Positions 1 to 7,054 are shown, counted from the stretch's first letter. The stretch is DNA of 7,769 bases from CBDUSL01 sp965370265 (GCA_965370265.1 CBDUSL010000031.1:1-7769), one strand, 5' to 3'. A program made the numbers and translations. Notes: generated by a model not told the origin, from the sequence alone.

Positions 1-644
1 TCAATAACAAAACCCCAGGACATAAAAAAGTTAATCGGTTTTAAAAAGATTAACTTTCTTTCGGAAAAAAGTTCTTTAATTTCTTCTTCCAAAAATTCCT
101 TGTGAAATGGCTCGCCGGGGTGAGTACTAGAAAAAATTCTTAGTTTCCAAAAAGAGTTTACTCTAGGCACTGTTCCCACTAAAACTCCGCCTGTTTTTAA
201 AACTCTTAGTATCTCTTTGATGGCTTTCTGAGGTTTGGGTAAATGCTCAAGCACCTCTGTGCAGATAACGGTAGAAAAAGAGTTATCCTTGAAGGGAAGT
301 TTTTCAATATCACCAAGTATTAACTTGTTACCTGACAAGTATTTCTTGGCTCGTTTTATATTACGGGGATTAATGTCCAGGCCAATTGAATTCTTGGGTA
401 GATGACGCAGAATTAAGCCCGTCCCAAAGCCGGCGTCTAGATATTTATCTCCCCGCCCAAATTTCTTTATTAACCTTAGCGTCCCTTTTTCCCTTATTCT
501 ATGAAAGAAAGATTCAAGGCCCTTAATTTTGTCAGTAACTTCGACCCAGTCGTAATCTTCATCTTCTTGATAATATTTTTTGTTTACCGATTCAAAATCA
601 GGAGAATCAACATCAAACTCTGATTTATTCAGCTTTTTTATCAT
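1..644 (-). CDS. Class I SAM-dependent methyltransferase, free-standing (3' end cut by window)
   Basis: I translated this gene by hand: 214 codons are open from the ATG at 644-642 to the window edge. An in-frame TAA lies just upstream, so the ATG is the first possible Met. The fold is a class I Rossmann methyltransferase: motif I YLDAGFGTG (about residues 68-76), GLDIN ending strand 2 (88-92), GDIEKLPF (111-118), ICTEVLEHLP (127-136) and VLKTGGVLVGTVP (148-160). It is clearly paralogous, roughly half identical by eye, to the C-terminal domain of the 962-residue protein at 3516-6404. The similarity includes the segment before the Rossmann core (YYQ..ED.DW). By that alignment only about 5-10 residues are missing. 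It should be cytoplasmic. The acceptor is unknown; a glycan or lipid-linked sugar is an inference from the adjacent membrane proteins. No Shine-Dalgarno is seen; the leader is nearly pure A/T. Confidence 0.87.
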   Translation of the reverse strand, partial: MIKKLNKSEFDVDSPDFESVNKKYYQEDEDYDWVEVTDKIKGLESFFHRIREKGTLRLIKKFGRGDKYLDAGFGTGLILRHLPKNSIGLDINPRNIKRAKKYLSGNKLILGDIEKLPFKDNSFSTVICTEVLEHLPKPQKAIKEILRVLKTGGVLVGTVPRVNSFWKLRIFSSTHPGEPFHKEFLEEEIKELFSERKLIFLKPINFFMSWGFVI

Positions 645-665
645 AATAAAATATAAAATTTATAC

Positions 666-690
666 AAAAAAAAGGTATTTAATTATACCT
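666..690 (-). terminator. Weak intrinsic terminator candidate between the 680-aa gene and the methyltransferase gene
   Basis: Read on the minus strand, AGGTAT and ATACCT can pair around the loop AATTAA, and a run of T follows (the A run at 666-673 on the plus strand). The stem is six pairs with only two G-C pairs, so it would be weak. A second small stem (GCCTT/AAGGC, minus strand, about 724-707) followed by CTTTT lies closer to the stop codon of the upstream gene. Together they suggest partial termination before the methyltransferase gene, but the A/T-rich context makes chance hairpins likely. Confidence 0.35.
682..687 (-). promoter_or_regulatory. Candidate -10 element for the methyltransferase gene
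   Basis: The minus strand reads TATAAT at 687-682, a perfect -10 hexamer about 38 bases before the methyltransferase ATG. No convincing -35 hexamer is found 16-18 bases upstream, and the site overlaps the possible terminator stem. A perfect hexamer in A/T-rich DNA can arise by chance, so this is only suggestive of independent expression. Confidence 0.25.
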
Positions 691-729
691 CACTATAACA
701 TAAAAGGCCTTTTTTAGGAAGGCTAAAAT

Positions 730-2772
730 TTATGATGTATCGTATTCTTCCCGGCCTCTTCTTAATATCTTTATTTTCGGTCTTAAGCGGTAAAAAACCA
801 GAAAAAATATGGTTAACAAGGTAATATCAAGGCCCAGCCATTGGTTGAATGAAAACCCATAGGTTAAAACAATTTCCTGCTCTCCCGTCTTTTCCGGCAA
901 GATAAGCATAAAGCCCAAAGAATCTTTTTTTATGGCCAAGTTATCTTCTCCGGATTTTGCCTTAAAACCGTTATTGTAATCCATCTTTACTAATATCGCC
1001 TCGCCTGGTTCAATATCCGCTTTAATTAAAAATCTTTGGCTGCCCTCTTTTATATATTCCACTTCACCTTCAACTTCTCGTTGCCAGTCAACATATTTTT
1101 TTAAATCTTCTTTTTTTACTTCCCAATCAATATTTCTTAAATCTGATATATTATTTATTTTTACTTTCACGGCCATTTGGGATTCAAAGTTTGTTTGATA
1201 AAGTTTTTGGCCGTCAAAATTATGGATAACTTCTGAAAAACTTTCAAGCATCTCATCTTTATCGGAATCTTTTGGAAAAAAGAAATAAGTTGTATTAGTC
1301 GCCTTAGCTATTATTTCTAAAAGTTCCGGATCATTAGTTTCGCTTATTTTATCGTCTATATAAGAAACAGCCGTATTATGGTTTATATTTTCCAAAGGAC
1401 AACTGATTTGAGTTTGGTCTGTGCTTAAATTAAACCAATTTTTTCCTTCTTCCAAATAAATCCTTCCCTGTTTCAGTTGATCATTAGCTTCAAGCCAAGC
1501 CCCTACCTGATAAGCGGCTTCGTTTTCAATATTTTTTGGATTATTAAACGACCAGGAGTTTCTGATAAAAGAAGAGGAGTAAAAAATAACCGTTAAAATA
1601 TAACCGGCCAGAAATAAAAATCGGAAAAAATTGACAAAGCGGTGCTTCCGCCCTTCTACCCGGCCAATCCAGTCAAAGAAAAGAGTAGCCACCACCGCCA
1701 AAATAATACAAAGCGACATATTAAGTTCAATAAGGTAGCGATGGGCCTCCGGAACCAGATTTCTTCCAAAAATAAAATAACTAAAAGTAAGAGTAAAGGT
1801 TAGAGTAAACCAGCCCCAGGCAATAAAAAAGGCCTGCAAGTGTTTTCGAAAACCAAAAATATAAAAAACTCCGATAATCAGCCAAGGGATTAACAAAACC
1901 AAATAAGGAATAGATTGCAATAAATTAGTGGTTACTTCAAAACCCGGCCCCTTGGAAAAAAAGTATGAATAAAAGCCGGGGTGATACCAAAAAGAAATCA
2001 GACCAAAAGCAATAATTATACAAATAACAAAAACACCCAGCCGGCTTTGTGTTTTGTTCCGGCTGTTCAGCACTTCGGAAAACATCAGAACAAAAAGAAG
2101 AATAACAGCCGAAAAAAGAGTGATAAAATCAACCAGGGCCAGAAGAACAATAAAAAGAGAGCAGAGAATAATTTTTTTGAAAGAGGGATGGCGAAGGGTT
2201 TTATAAAAACAAGCCCCGAGTAAAGGCAAAAGAACCAGGGAAAAAGTATGAAGAGTATCCCCATAAACATTAACAATAAAATGCCACGGGGCATGAAAAT
2301 ATTCAGCGCTTGTTTCCATTATTTGCGGGAAAAAAAGAGCGCTAAAAGTGGGCAAAAGACTAAAAGAAAAAGCGGCAATCAGCCCGGTTAATCTTCTTTT
2401 AGTGATTATTTTAACAAAATAATAAAGAGTGACCGGAACAAGAGCATAACATAAAGCACTCAACATTCTCAGAATATGGCCGAAATTCGAGTCAAAAACA
2501 CCCAATACGCGGCCAAAGAGTATAAAAGGTGAAAAACCATTTACAAAGGGAAAACCACCGTGCCAAAAATCAACCCAGAATACATCAGGCCAGTTATTAT
2601 TAACAAAATCAAAAATCTTAACATAAACGGGCTGCTCGGAATGAAATTCTGAGGCAAATTCACCGGAAAGAAGTGGCGCAACTATTATAAGATTAAAGAT
2701 AAAAATAAAAAGAGGAATGGCTACTTTGAGGCCAATCCTGGACCAGTTTATTTTTGTTTTTGATTTATCCAT
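730..2772 (-). CDS. Multi-pass membrane protein, GT-C-like / PTPS-related (YfhO-like) family
   Basis: This 680-residue protein has a short cytoplasmic N-terminus, a first helix at about 17-36, an exposed loop rich in acidic and aromatic residues (about 37-80, containing HGGFPF), and about ten more helices up to residue 400. A soluble, presumably extracytoplasmic domain follows (about 401-643), then a last helix (644-661) and a basic cytoplasmic tail. This is the layout of GT-C-like membrane proteins annotated as 6-pyruvoyl-tetrahydropterin-synthase-related or YfhO-like, which are thought to transfer sugars from lipid carriers; activity is not proven for most. It is a paralogue of the membrane part of the 962-residue protein: both share an R-Y-L stretch near the end of the helix bundle (345-347 here), a WLE segment (426-428) and D-x-LGF followed by PEKTGE near the end (617-631). 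The gene starts 13 bases after the preceding stop. AAAGGA at 2787-2782 lies 9 bases before the ATG and overlaps that stop, indicating coupling. Confidence 0.75.
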   Translation of the reverse strand: MDKSKTKINWSRIGLKVAIPLFIFIFNLIIVAPLLSGEFASEFHSEQPVYVKIFDFVNNNWPDVFWVDFWHGGFPFVNGFSPFILFGRVLGVFDSNFGHILRMLSALCYALVPVTLYYFVKIITKRRLTGLIAAFSFSLLPTFSALFFPQIMETSAEYFHAPWHFIVNVYGDTLHTFSLVLLPLLGACFYKTLRHPSFKKIILCSLFIVLLALVDFITLFSAVILLFVLMFSEVLNSRNKTQSRLGVFVICIIIAFGLISFWYHPGFYSYFFSKGPGFEVTTNLLQSIPYLVLLIPWLIIGVFYIFGFRKHLQAFFIAWGWFTLTFTLTFSYFIFGRNLVPEAHRYLIELNMSLCIILAVVATLFFDWIGRVEGRKHRFVNFFRFLFLAGYILTVIFYSSSFIRNSWSFNNPKNIENEAAYQVGAWLEANDQLKQGRIYLEEGKNWFNLSTDQTQISCPLENINHNTAVSYIDDKISETNDPELLEIIAKATNTTYFFFPKDSDKDEMLESFSEVIHNFDGQKLYQTNFESQMAVKVKINNISDLRNIDWEVKKEDLKKYVDWQREVEGEVEYIKEGSQRFLIKADIEPGEAILVKMDYNNGFKAKSGEDNLAIKKDSLGFMLILPEKTGEQEIVLTYGFSFNQWLGLDITLLTIFFLVFYRLRPKIKILRRGREEYDTS

Positions 2773-2781
2773 TTTTCGCCA

Positions 2782-2787
2782 TCCTTT
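2782..2787 (-). promoter_or_regulatory. Ribosome binding site of the 680-aa membrane protein gene
   Basis: AAAGGA on the minus strand, 9 bases before the ATG at 2772-2770. It overlaps the TAA stop of the seven-helix protein gene, so ribosomes finishing that gene could reinitiate here. It supports the chosen start. Confidence 0.6.
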
Positions 2788-3526
2788 AATTAAAATGATG
2801 GTGATGCTTTTTGTCCTCTTCTAAATTCTTAAATGCTTCTTTGGTTTCAATATTTAAGACTATAAGGCCGATAAACAACACTATCAGACCAAACGCCTGG
2901 ACATAAAGAATTTCCACCCCAAAATTATTATTTACGGCCCAATAAACGAGGAAATTTCTGGACGCCAGAATAAACCAGGCCAAGCCAATTACAAGAGAAC
3001 CGTAATTATTGCGGGTGTTTTCCGCGTGCAATACGCCATAGAGCATCAGAAAAATAATGGCAATTAAGATACTTAACGGCGCAACATAAGCAGAGTAAAA
3101 AATCAAGATAAAGTCTGAGGCCGAATCAAAAAGCTGGGTTCTGAATAAAATAAGAACGAAGAAAATAAGGAAATAAATTGACGGGAAATAAACTTTCCAT
3201 AATTTCTTCCGGCCGATCAGGCGTATTACTCCGTGGTAAAAGCCAATCATAGCTAAAGCGATAAATATCCAGCGAAAAGTGCCGATAAAAGTTTTACTTA
3301 AATCAAGAAAATTAAAGTCACCGGTATTGGCAACATTTCTAAGAAAAAAATTAAGAGATAGAAAAATTAAACTTACCGCCCAAATTAAAGTGGAACGATT
3401 CTGTTTTCTTGATTTCCAGACACAAATCATGACAAAACCGATCACAAAACTCAAAAATGCCAAAGCGAGAGTGATAATATAATCACCGGAAAGATACGTG
3501 TAATTGGAGGCAATACTATAATTCAT
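2786..3526 (-). CDS. Seven-helix membrane protein with a C-terminal tetra-histidine tail, unknown function
   Basis: I do not recognise a named family. The 246 residues hold seven hydrophobic segments at about 15-37, 46-62, 82-103, 111-128, 139-163, 175-196 and 205-225. Basic loops follow helices 1 (KSRKQNR) and 3 (GRKKLWK), giving an N-outside, C-inside topology by the positive-inside rule. The cytoplasmic tail (226-246) is charged and ends KKHHHHFN. The layout resembles the seven-helix sensor regions found before some histidine kinases, but no kinase or other output domain is attached. The start is well supported: AAAGGAG lies inside the end of the upstream 962-residue gene, 7 bases before the ATG, and the two genes overlap by 11 bases in different frames. 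Its position between two paralogous GT-C-like proteins suggests a partner or accessory subunit of one or both; this is inference. Confidence 0.65.
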   Translation of the reverse strand: MNYSIASNYTYLSGDYIITLALAFLSFVIGFVMICVWKSRKQNRSTLIWAVSLIFLSLNFFLRNVANTGDFNFLDLSKTFIGTFRWIFIALAMIGFYHGVIRLIGRKKLWKVYFPSIYFLIFFVLILFRTQLFDSASDFILIFYSAYVAPLSILIAIIFLMLYGVLHAENTRNNYGSLVIGLAWFILASRNFLVYWAVNNNFGVEILYVQAFGLIVLFIGLIVLNIETKEAFKNLEEDKKHHHHFN

Positions 3527-6404
3527 AAATACTCTCCTTTTTCTTTACCACAAAAGCCCAGGCCATATACGACAAAGCCGGACTAACCATCACTTTTTCA
3601 AAAGAGGCCAAGAGGACATCCACTTCTTTTCTGGAATATTCAAAGCGGTATGGCTCCGGAGAATAAGCACTGGAAAGGAATCTCAGACGCCAGAGAGGAT
3701 TTTCTCTCGGCACGGTACCGATCAAAACCCCGCCGGGTTTTAAGACTCTTAAAATTTCCTTAATTGCCCGCTTGGAATCCGGCAGGCGGTCAAGAACCTC
3801 GCTACAGACAATTGTATCAAACATATTAGAAGGATAAGGAATATTGGTAATATCGGCGACTATTAAGGCGGCGTCGGGTACATTCTTTTTTGCCTGAGCA
3901 ATATTTTGGGCGTTAATATCAAGCCCAATAGCCCCCTTGGGCAGATGGCGGAGAAGAAAGCCGGTACCACAGCCGGCATCCAAATATTTTTGGCCCTGGC
4001 CGAATTTATCAATCATCTTTTTGGTCAAAATGCCTCTGTTTTTATGAAAATATCCGGAGAGGCTGGCAAAATTATCAGTCCCCTGAATCCAATCCACATC
4101 TTCTGTTTTTTGGTAATGATCTTTTACCTGACCTGAAACTTTTTCCAGTTGATCTTCGTGATTGGTCATCATATCGACAAAACTAGCTTCTTTCTGTTCT
4201 TCTTTCGGAGCCAGACCTTTATGAGAAGGGGCATCCTGATAATTCTTGGTTAAGGTCTTTATCTTTTTGGTTCTGGTTAAAAAAATCAGGATTAGAGTCA
4301 GCACAAAAAGAGAATAGCCAATATACTGGGCTAAATCTTTCTCAAGATTAACAAGTATGCTTACCTCACCCGTTTTTTCCGGTTTTAGATAAATAAAACC
4401 GAGAGGGTCTTTTTCCAGTTGAACCGGCTGATTATTCATTTCTGCCTGCCAGGTTCTATAATAACTTTCTTTAATCACCAACCCCTGGTTTTCTTTTAGT
4501 TCCGTTTTAATATGAAACTGACTCTCGGTATACCAGTCAAAATGAAGGACTGATTCGTCATTGTCCAGAATCTCCGCGTATAAACCCAGGCTGCTTTCAA
4601 AATCTTTTTCCATTAAATCATGATACCAGGTATTATCCACTATCTGAGCCAAGGAATCAGATTCAAGGCCGACTTTATAAATACTATAACTGCCGATTTT
4701 TTTCCGGAGAGTTAAAAGCCCGGATTCTTTAAATTTATCCGGATAATAATAGTCCCATTTATTTCTCTCCACCTCATCTCCCTGTTTATTAACGACAATG
4801 TATCTTACACCAATAATTCTTAAATAATTTTCTGTCTTTAAAACATCATGGCCTTTTTCAATTTCATCAGCTGCCTTTTTCCATAAATCATTAATATAAC
4901 TTAAGTTACAAACACCCTTAACCTGAGAAATATCGGCAAAAGAATCCAGAGAATCAGAAAGATTTCCGTTGACAAACACTCTTTCCCAATCCCCTTCCAT
5001 TTTCCCTTCCAGCCATTTAGCGACCAGATATTCGTCGGAGTTTTCAATCTCTTGGAGCGAAATCGGTTCCAGTAATTCATTTGACTTGGTAAAATGCCAA
5101 GTGGTAAGGCCCACGCCAAGACATAAGAAAATTACAATAAGACCGACTAAAGCAATATTAGTCCTTTCTTTCGTAAAACGATAAGTTACAATACTCTTTA
5201 TGCCTAAAATCCCTAAGCTCAAAAGATAAGCAACCAGAATACTCATCCCCATCCAAAGTTGAGGCAGGTACCTAAGAGGGAAAGGGCTGACAGACTTATC
5301 CCAATAAATCCAGGCTATAATCGTAAAGCTAAAAATAAAAGTCCAGGCGAAAGAAATAAAAAATATTTGCAGTTTTGGTTTGCGGTCAAAAAATAAGAAA
5401 AGAAGGGTGGCCAAAATAGGCAGAATTATAAAGCCCAAGGGCAAGAGGGATATAATATCCCTAAACACCGCCCCTGATTGAGTGTTTAAATATAGATTAC
5501 TGACAAAAGAAAAATTAAACCAAATAGAAACAGTCCCAAGCATAACCAGGAAAACACCAATGCTTCTTTTTAATTTAAGGCCCGGATTACCCAGAATTAA
5601 TTCAGAAGCCGTAAGAATTATCATTAATATAAGAAAAGCTTGAAAAGCCATGCTGGAAGAAAGGGAAATAAGAGTGATAAAGGTGACGGCGATTAACAAA
5701 TATTTAAGGCGGAAATTTCTAATAGTTTTTAGATAATAAATAGCGGCCAGAGGAAAAAGAAAAAGAGAAAAGAGAGTATTAAGAGCGGAGGGATCAACGT
5801 TTATTAAATTCACCAACCAGGGGACAAAGCCTGAATTGGCGAAAACATCCCTAACTTCCGGAATCCAGATAAGCAGATACGGGGGGGCGGAAAAAAGAAT
5901 AGCCGCTAAAACCGCCGTGAATTCTTTTTTGGAAACGTAGCGGACAAAAAAGTAAATACTAACCGGAATAAGAATATAAAATAAAGCGGTTAAAATCTTG
6001 ACAATATAGGCAATGCTAAGAAAGGAAAAAACTAATTTTATTAAATAAACAAAGTGCGGGATTAAAGGATTATTATATAAATACCAGGGTGATCCCAAAA
6101 ACGAATTGTGTATCCAGTCTGAAGTCATGTTCTTTTCTACCAGATGCATTTGGGAAACACTTGTCATCAAAGCGGAATCTATAGCAGGATAGCCGGGCTT
6201 GAGTAAGGGATAAATATTAACCAGGTTAATAATAACTATCAGTAAAACAAAAAGAAGAACAAGCCATCTTCCTTTGGGAAAAATTCTTTTTTTCTTATTC
6301 TTGCGCTGGTCCTCGTGAACATGGTCCATTAAAAGACCGTAGGATTTTGGCATTTCCTCCCTTTTTTCTATTTTTAAATTTTTGTCTTTATTTTCTTCTG
6401 ACAT
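3516..6404 (-). CDS. Fusion protein: GT-C-like (PTPS-related/YfhO-like) membrane domain plus SAM-dependent methyltransferase
   Basis: Domain order in the 962 residues: a charged cytoplasmic N-terminus (1-46); a first helix (about 47-66); an exposed loop with D76 and SPWYLYNNP (105-113); about eleven further helices up to 436; an extracytoplasmic domain (437-690) ending in DPLGF (666-670) and PEKTGE (675-680); a last helix (691-710); a basic, charged cytoplasmic linker (711-768); and a class I methyltransferase (about 769-955). Methyltransferase motifs are YLDAGCGTG (807-815), GLDIN (827-831), ADITNIPYP (850-858), IVCSEVLDRLP (865-875) and VLKPGGVLIGTVP (887-899). The likely role is sugar transfer at the outer face of the membrane plus methylation of a related precursor on the inner face; the substrate is unknown. 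The ATG at 6404 is 3 bases after the PIN gene stop and has no Shine-Dalgarno; Met18 is an alternative start, preceded by GGGAGG but only 2 bases away. The methyltransferase is paralogous to the gene at 1-644 and the membrane part to the 680-residue protein. Confidence 0.85.
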   Translation of the reverse strand: MSEENKDKNLKIEKREEMPKSYGLLMDHVHEDQRKNKKKRIFPKGRWLVLLFVLLIVIINLVNIYPLLKPGYPAIDSALMTSVSQMHLVEKNMTSDWIHNSFLGSPWYLYNNPLIPHFVYLIKLVFSFLSIAYIVKILTALFYILIPVSIYFFVRYVSKKEFTAVLAAILFSAPPYLLIWIPEVRDVFANSGFVPWLVNLINVDPSALNTLFSLFLFPLAAIYYLKTIRNFRLKYLLIAVTFITLISLSSSMAFQAFLILMIILTASELILGNPGLKLKRSIGVFLVMLGTVSIWFNFSFVSNLYLNTQSGAVFRDIISLLPLGFIILPILATLLFLFFDRKPKLQIFFISFAWTFIFSFTIIAWIYWDKSVSPFPLRYLPQLWMGMSILVAYLLSLGILGIKSIVTYRFTKERTNIALVGLIVIFLCLGVGLTTWHFTKSNELLEPISLQEIENSDEYLVAKWLEGKMEGDWERVFVNGNLSDSLDSFADISQVKGVCNLSYINDLWKKAADEIEKGHDVLKTENYLRIIGVRYIVVNKQGDEVERNKWDYYYPDKFKESGLLTLRKKIGSYSIYKVGLESDSLAQIVDNTWYHDLMEKDFESSLGLYAEILDNDESVLHFDWYTESQFHIKTELKENQGLVIKESYYRTWQAEMNNQPVQLEKDPLGFIYLKPEKTGEVSILVNLEKDLAQYIGYSLFVLTLILIFLTRTKKIKTLTKNYQDAPSHKGLAPKEEQKEASFVDMMTNHEDQLEKVSGQVKDHYQKTEDVDWIQGTDNFASLSGYFHKNRGILTKKMIDKFGQGQKYLDAGCGTGFLLRHLPKGAIGLDINAQNIAQAKKNVPDAALIVADITNIPYPSNMFDTIVCSEVLDRLPDSKRAIKEILRVLKPGGVLIGTVPRENPLWRLRFLSSAYSPEPYRFEYSRKEVDVLLASFEKVMVSPALSYMAWAFVVKKKESIYEL
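3534..3540 (-). promoter_or_regulatory. Ribosome binding site of the seven-helix protein gene
   Basis: AAAGGAG on the minus strand, inside the last codons of the 962-residue gene, 7 bases before the ATG at 3526-3524. This is the strongest Shine-Dalgarno site in the window at good spacing. With the 11-base gene overlap it indicates translational coupling, and so fairly matched amounts of the two membrane proteins. Confidence 0.8.
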
Positions 6405-6407
6405 TTT

Positions 6408-6818
6408 TTAAACCCATGATATTGATATAGTTGGATCATCGTGCTTTAAATTTTTGTCCCCGGTAACTATAGTGGCTGATTTATCCTTCGCTAAAACCAA
6501 TAAAACCGCCTGGCCCATTTCATATTCTTTATGTAATTCATTAAAATTAACCGTTCTTTCAATAAAATCTTCCTCAAAATTATAAATAATAATAGGCAAG
6601 CTGGTTAAAATTTGATGGACTTTTAATAAATTGTGGCCTGCTTTTTGGCACCAGGAGTAAATAAAGCCGTAACAACTTATAGGAATAAAGATATTTATTT
6701 TACCGTTTTCCGCTTCCTTAAGCAGAGATATTAAATAAGAAGCACTAGAAACTCCCCTTAGGAAGTTTAAAATTGCTTTTTCGTCCACAATATAATTTTT
6801 TGAGCGGGTATTGACCAT
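6408..6818 (-). CDS. PIN-domain protein (VapC-like), active site apparently incomplete
   Basis: The 136 residues follow the PIN (VapC ribonuclease) pattern: YIVDEKAILNFL at 9-20 gives the first acidic residue (D12), and SATIVTGDKNL at 114-124 gives the last (D121). Active PIN toxins usually carry four acidic residues. Here the second, normally Glu in a GEV-type helix, aligns with F52 (YGFIYSW). The third, normally Asp in an ADA-type helix before LAK, aligns with Q103 (GQAVLLVLAK). RNase activity is therefore doubtful. The gene starts 12 bases after the AbrB-type gene, the usual antitoxin-toxin order, and stops 3 bases before the 962-residue gene, so it sits in the membrane-protein operon. Plausible roles are an inactive toxin retained as a binding partner or co-repressor of the AbrB protein, or a divergent active enzyme. 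No Shine-Dalgarno is visible. The frame is intact, so it is not an obvious pseudogene. Confidence 0.8.
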   Translation of the reverse strand: MVNTRSKNYIVDEKAILNFLRGVSSASYLISLLKEAENGKINIFIPISCYGFIYSWCQKAGHNLLKVHQILTSLPIIIYNFEEDFIERTVNFNELHKEYEMGQAVLLVLAKDKSATIVTGDKNLKHDDPTISISWV

Positions 6819-6830
6819 TTTTGGCTAATA

Positions 6831-7016
6831 TTAGCTTTCTTTATCTTTTAAAGCCCCAAATAATCCATCTAATTTTGATTTTTTATTGGCTTTAATTAGC
6901 AAAAAATTGCCCTGATCTTCAATTTCCAGAGTGGTACCGGGTTTTATTCCGTATTTTTTTCTTATTGGGGCCGGTATTACTACCCAGCCCTTGCTAGAAA
7001 CAGTTACTTTAGGCAT
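6831..7016 (-). CDS. AbrB/MazE-type swapped-hairpin DNA-binding protein (VapB-like antitoxin)
   Basis: The 61 residues match the SpoVT/AbrB domain: VTVSSKGWVVIPAPIRKKYG (4-23) followed by IKPGTTLEIE (24-33) and a short beta strand FLLIKA (38-43). Such proteins dimerise through swapped hairpins and bind palindromic DNA. The tail KLDGLFGALK (48-57) resembles the C-terminal segment that VapB-type antitoxins use to hold a PIN partner, and a PIN gene follows 12 bases downstream. Position 11 is Trp where many members have Arg or Gln. A perfect 20-bp palindrome ends 12 bp before the ATG and is a natural candidate for its own operator. By family precedent it would repress its own operon, here including the downstream membrane genes. 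No Shine-Dalgarno is visible before the ATG. Confidence 0.9.
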   Translation of the reverse strand: MPKVTVSSKGWVVIPAPIRKKYGIKPGTTLEIEDQGNFLLIKANKKSKLDGLFGALKDKES

Positions 7017-7027
7017 TTTTGTATTTA

Positions 7028-7047
7028 TTTTACTAATGTTAGTAAAA
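7028..7047. promoter_or_regulatory. Perfect 20-bp palindrome, candidate operator of the AbrB-type gene
   Basis: TTTTACTAATGTTAGTAAAA: two perfectly complementary 9-base arms around a TG centre, ending 12 bp before the AbrB-type start codon. A symmetric site of this size immediately upstream of a dimeric AbrB/VapB-type gene fits an autoregulatory operator. Its right arm is part of a 19-bp repeat found again 52 bp further upstream, where the left arm is imperfect (7 of 9 matching). Binding by this protein is inferred, not shown. Confidence 0.6.
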
Positions 7048-7054
7048 GTATAAC
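7036..7054. repeat. 19-bp direct repeat, copy 1 (gene-proximal)
   Basis: ATGTTAGTAAAAGTATAAC, identical to the copy at 7088-7106. The start-to-start distance is 52 bp, about five helical turns, so both copies face the same side of the DNA. On the minus strand each copy reads GTTATACTTTTACTAACAT and contains TATACT, a good -10 hexamer. The repeats may thus be binding sites that overlap promoter elements. Confidence 0.85.

Noticed and set aside
1981..5184. Open frames on the plus strand at 1981-2223, 3279-3482, 3906-4136 and 4969-5184.
   Set aside because: All lie inside larger minus-strand genes that have clear domain patterns; the translations show no recognisable domain and look like antisense shadows.
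5881..5887. Run of seven G (seven C in the coding sense) in the 962-residue gene, a possible slippage site for phase variation.
   Set aside because: Only seven bases, it codes a plain Ala-Pro-Pro in frame, and the gene is intact; such runs are usually longer where phase variation is known.
6824..6835. 12-bp palindrome GCTAATATTAGC across the AbrB stop codon.
   Set aside because: Short and A/T-rich, unlike the upstream operator arms except for TTAG, and partly constrained by coding; no T run follows, so it is not a terminator.
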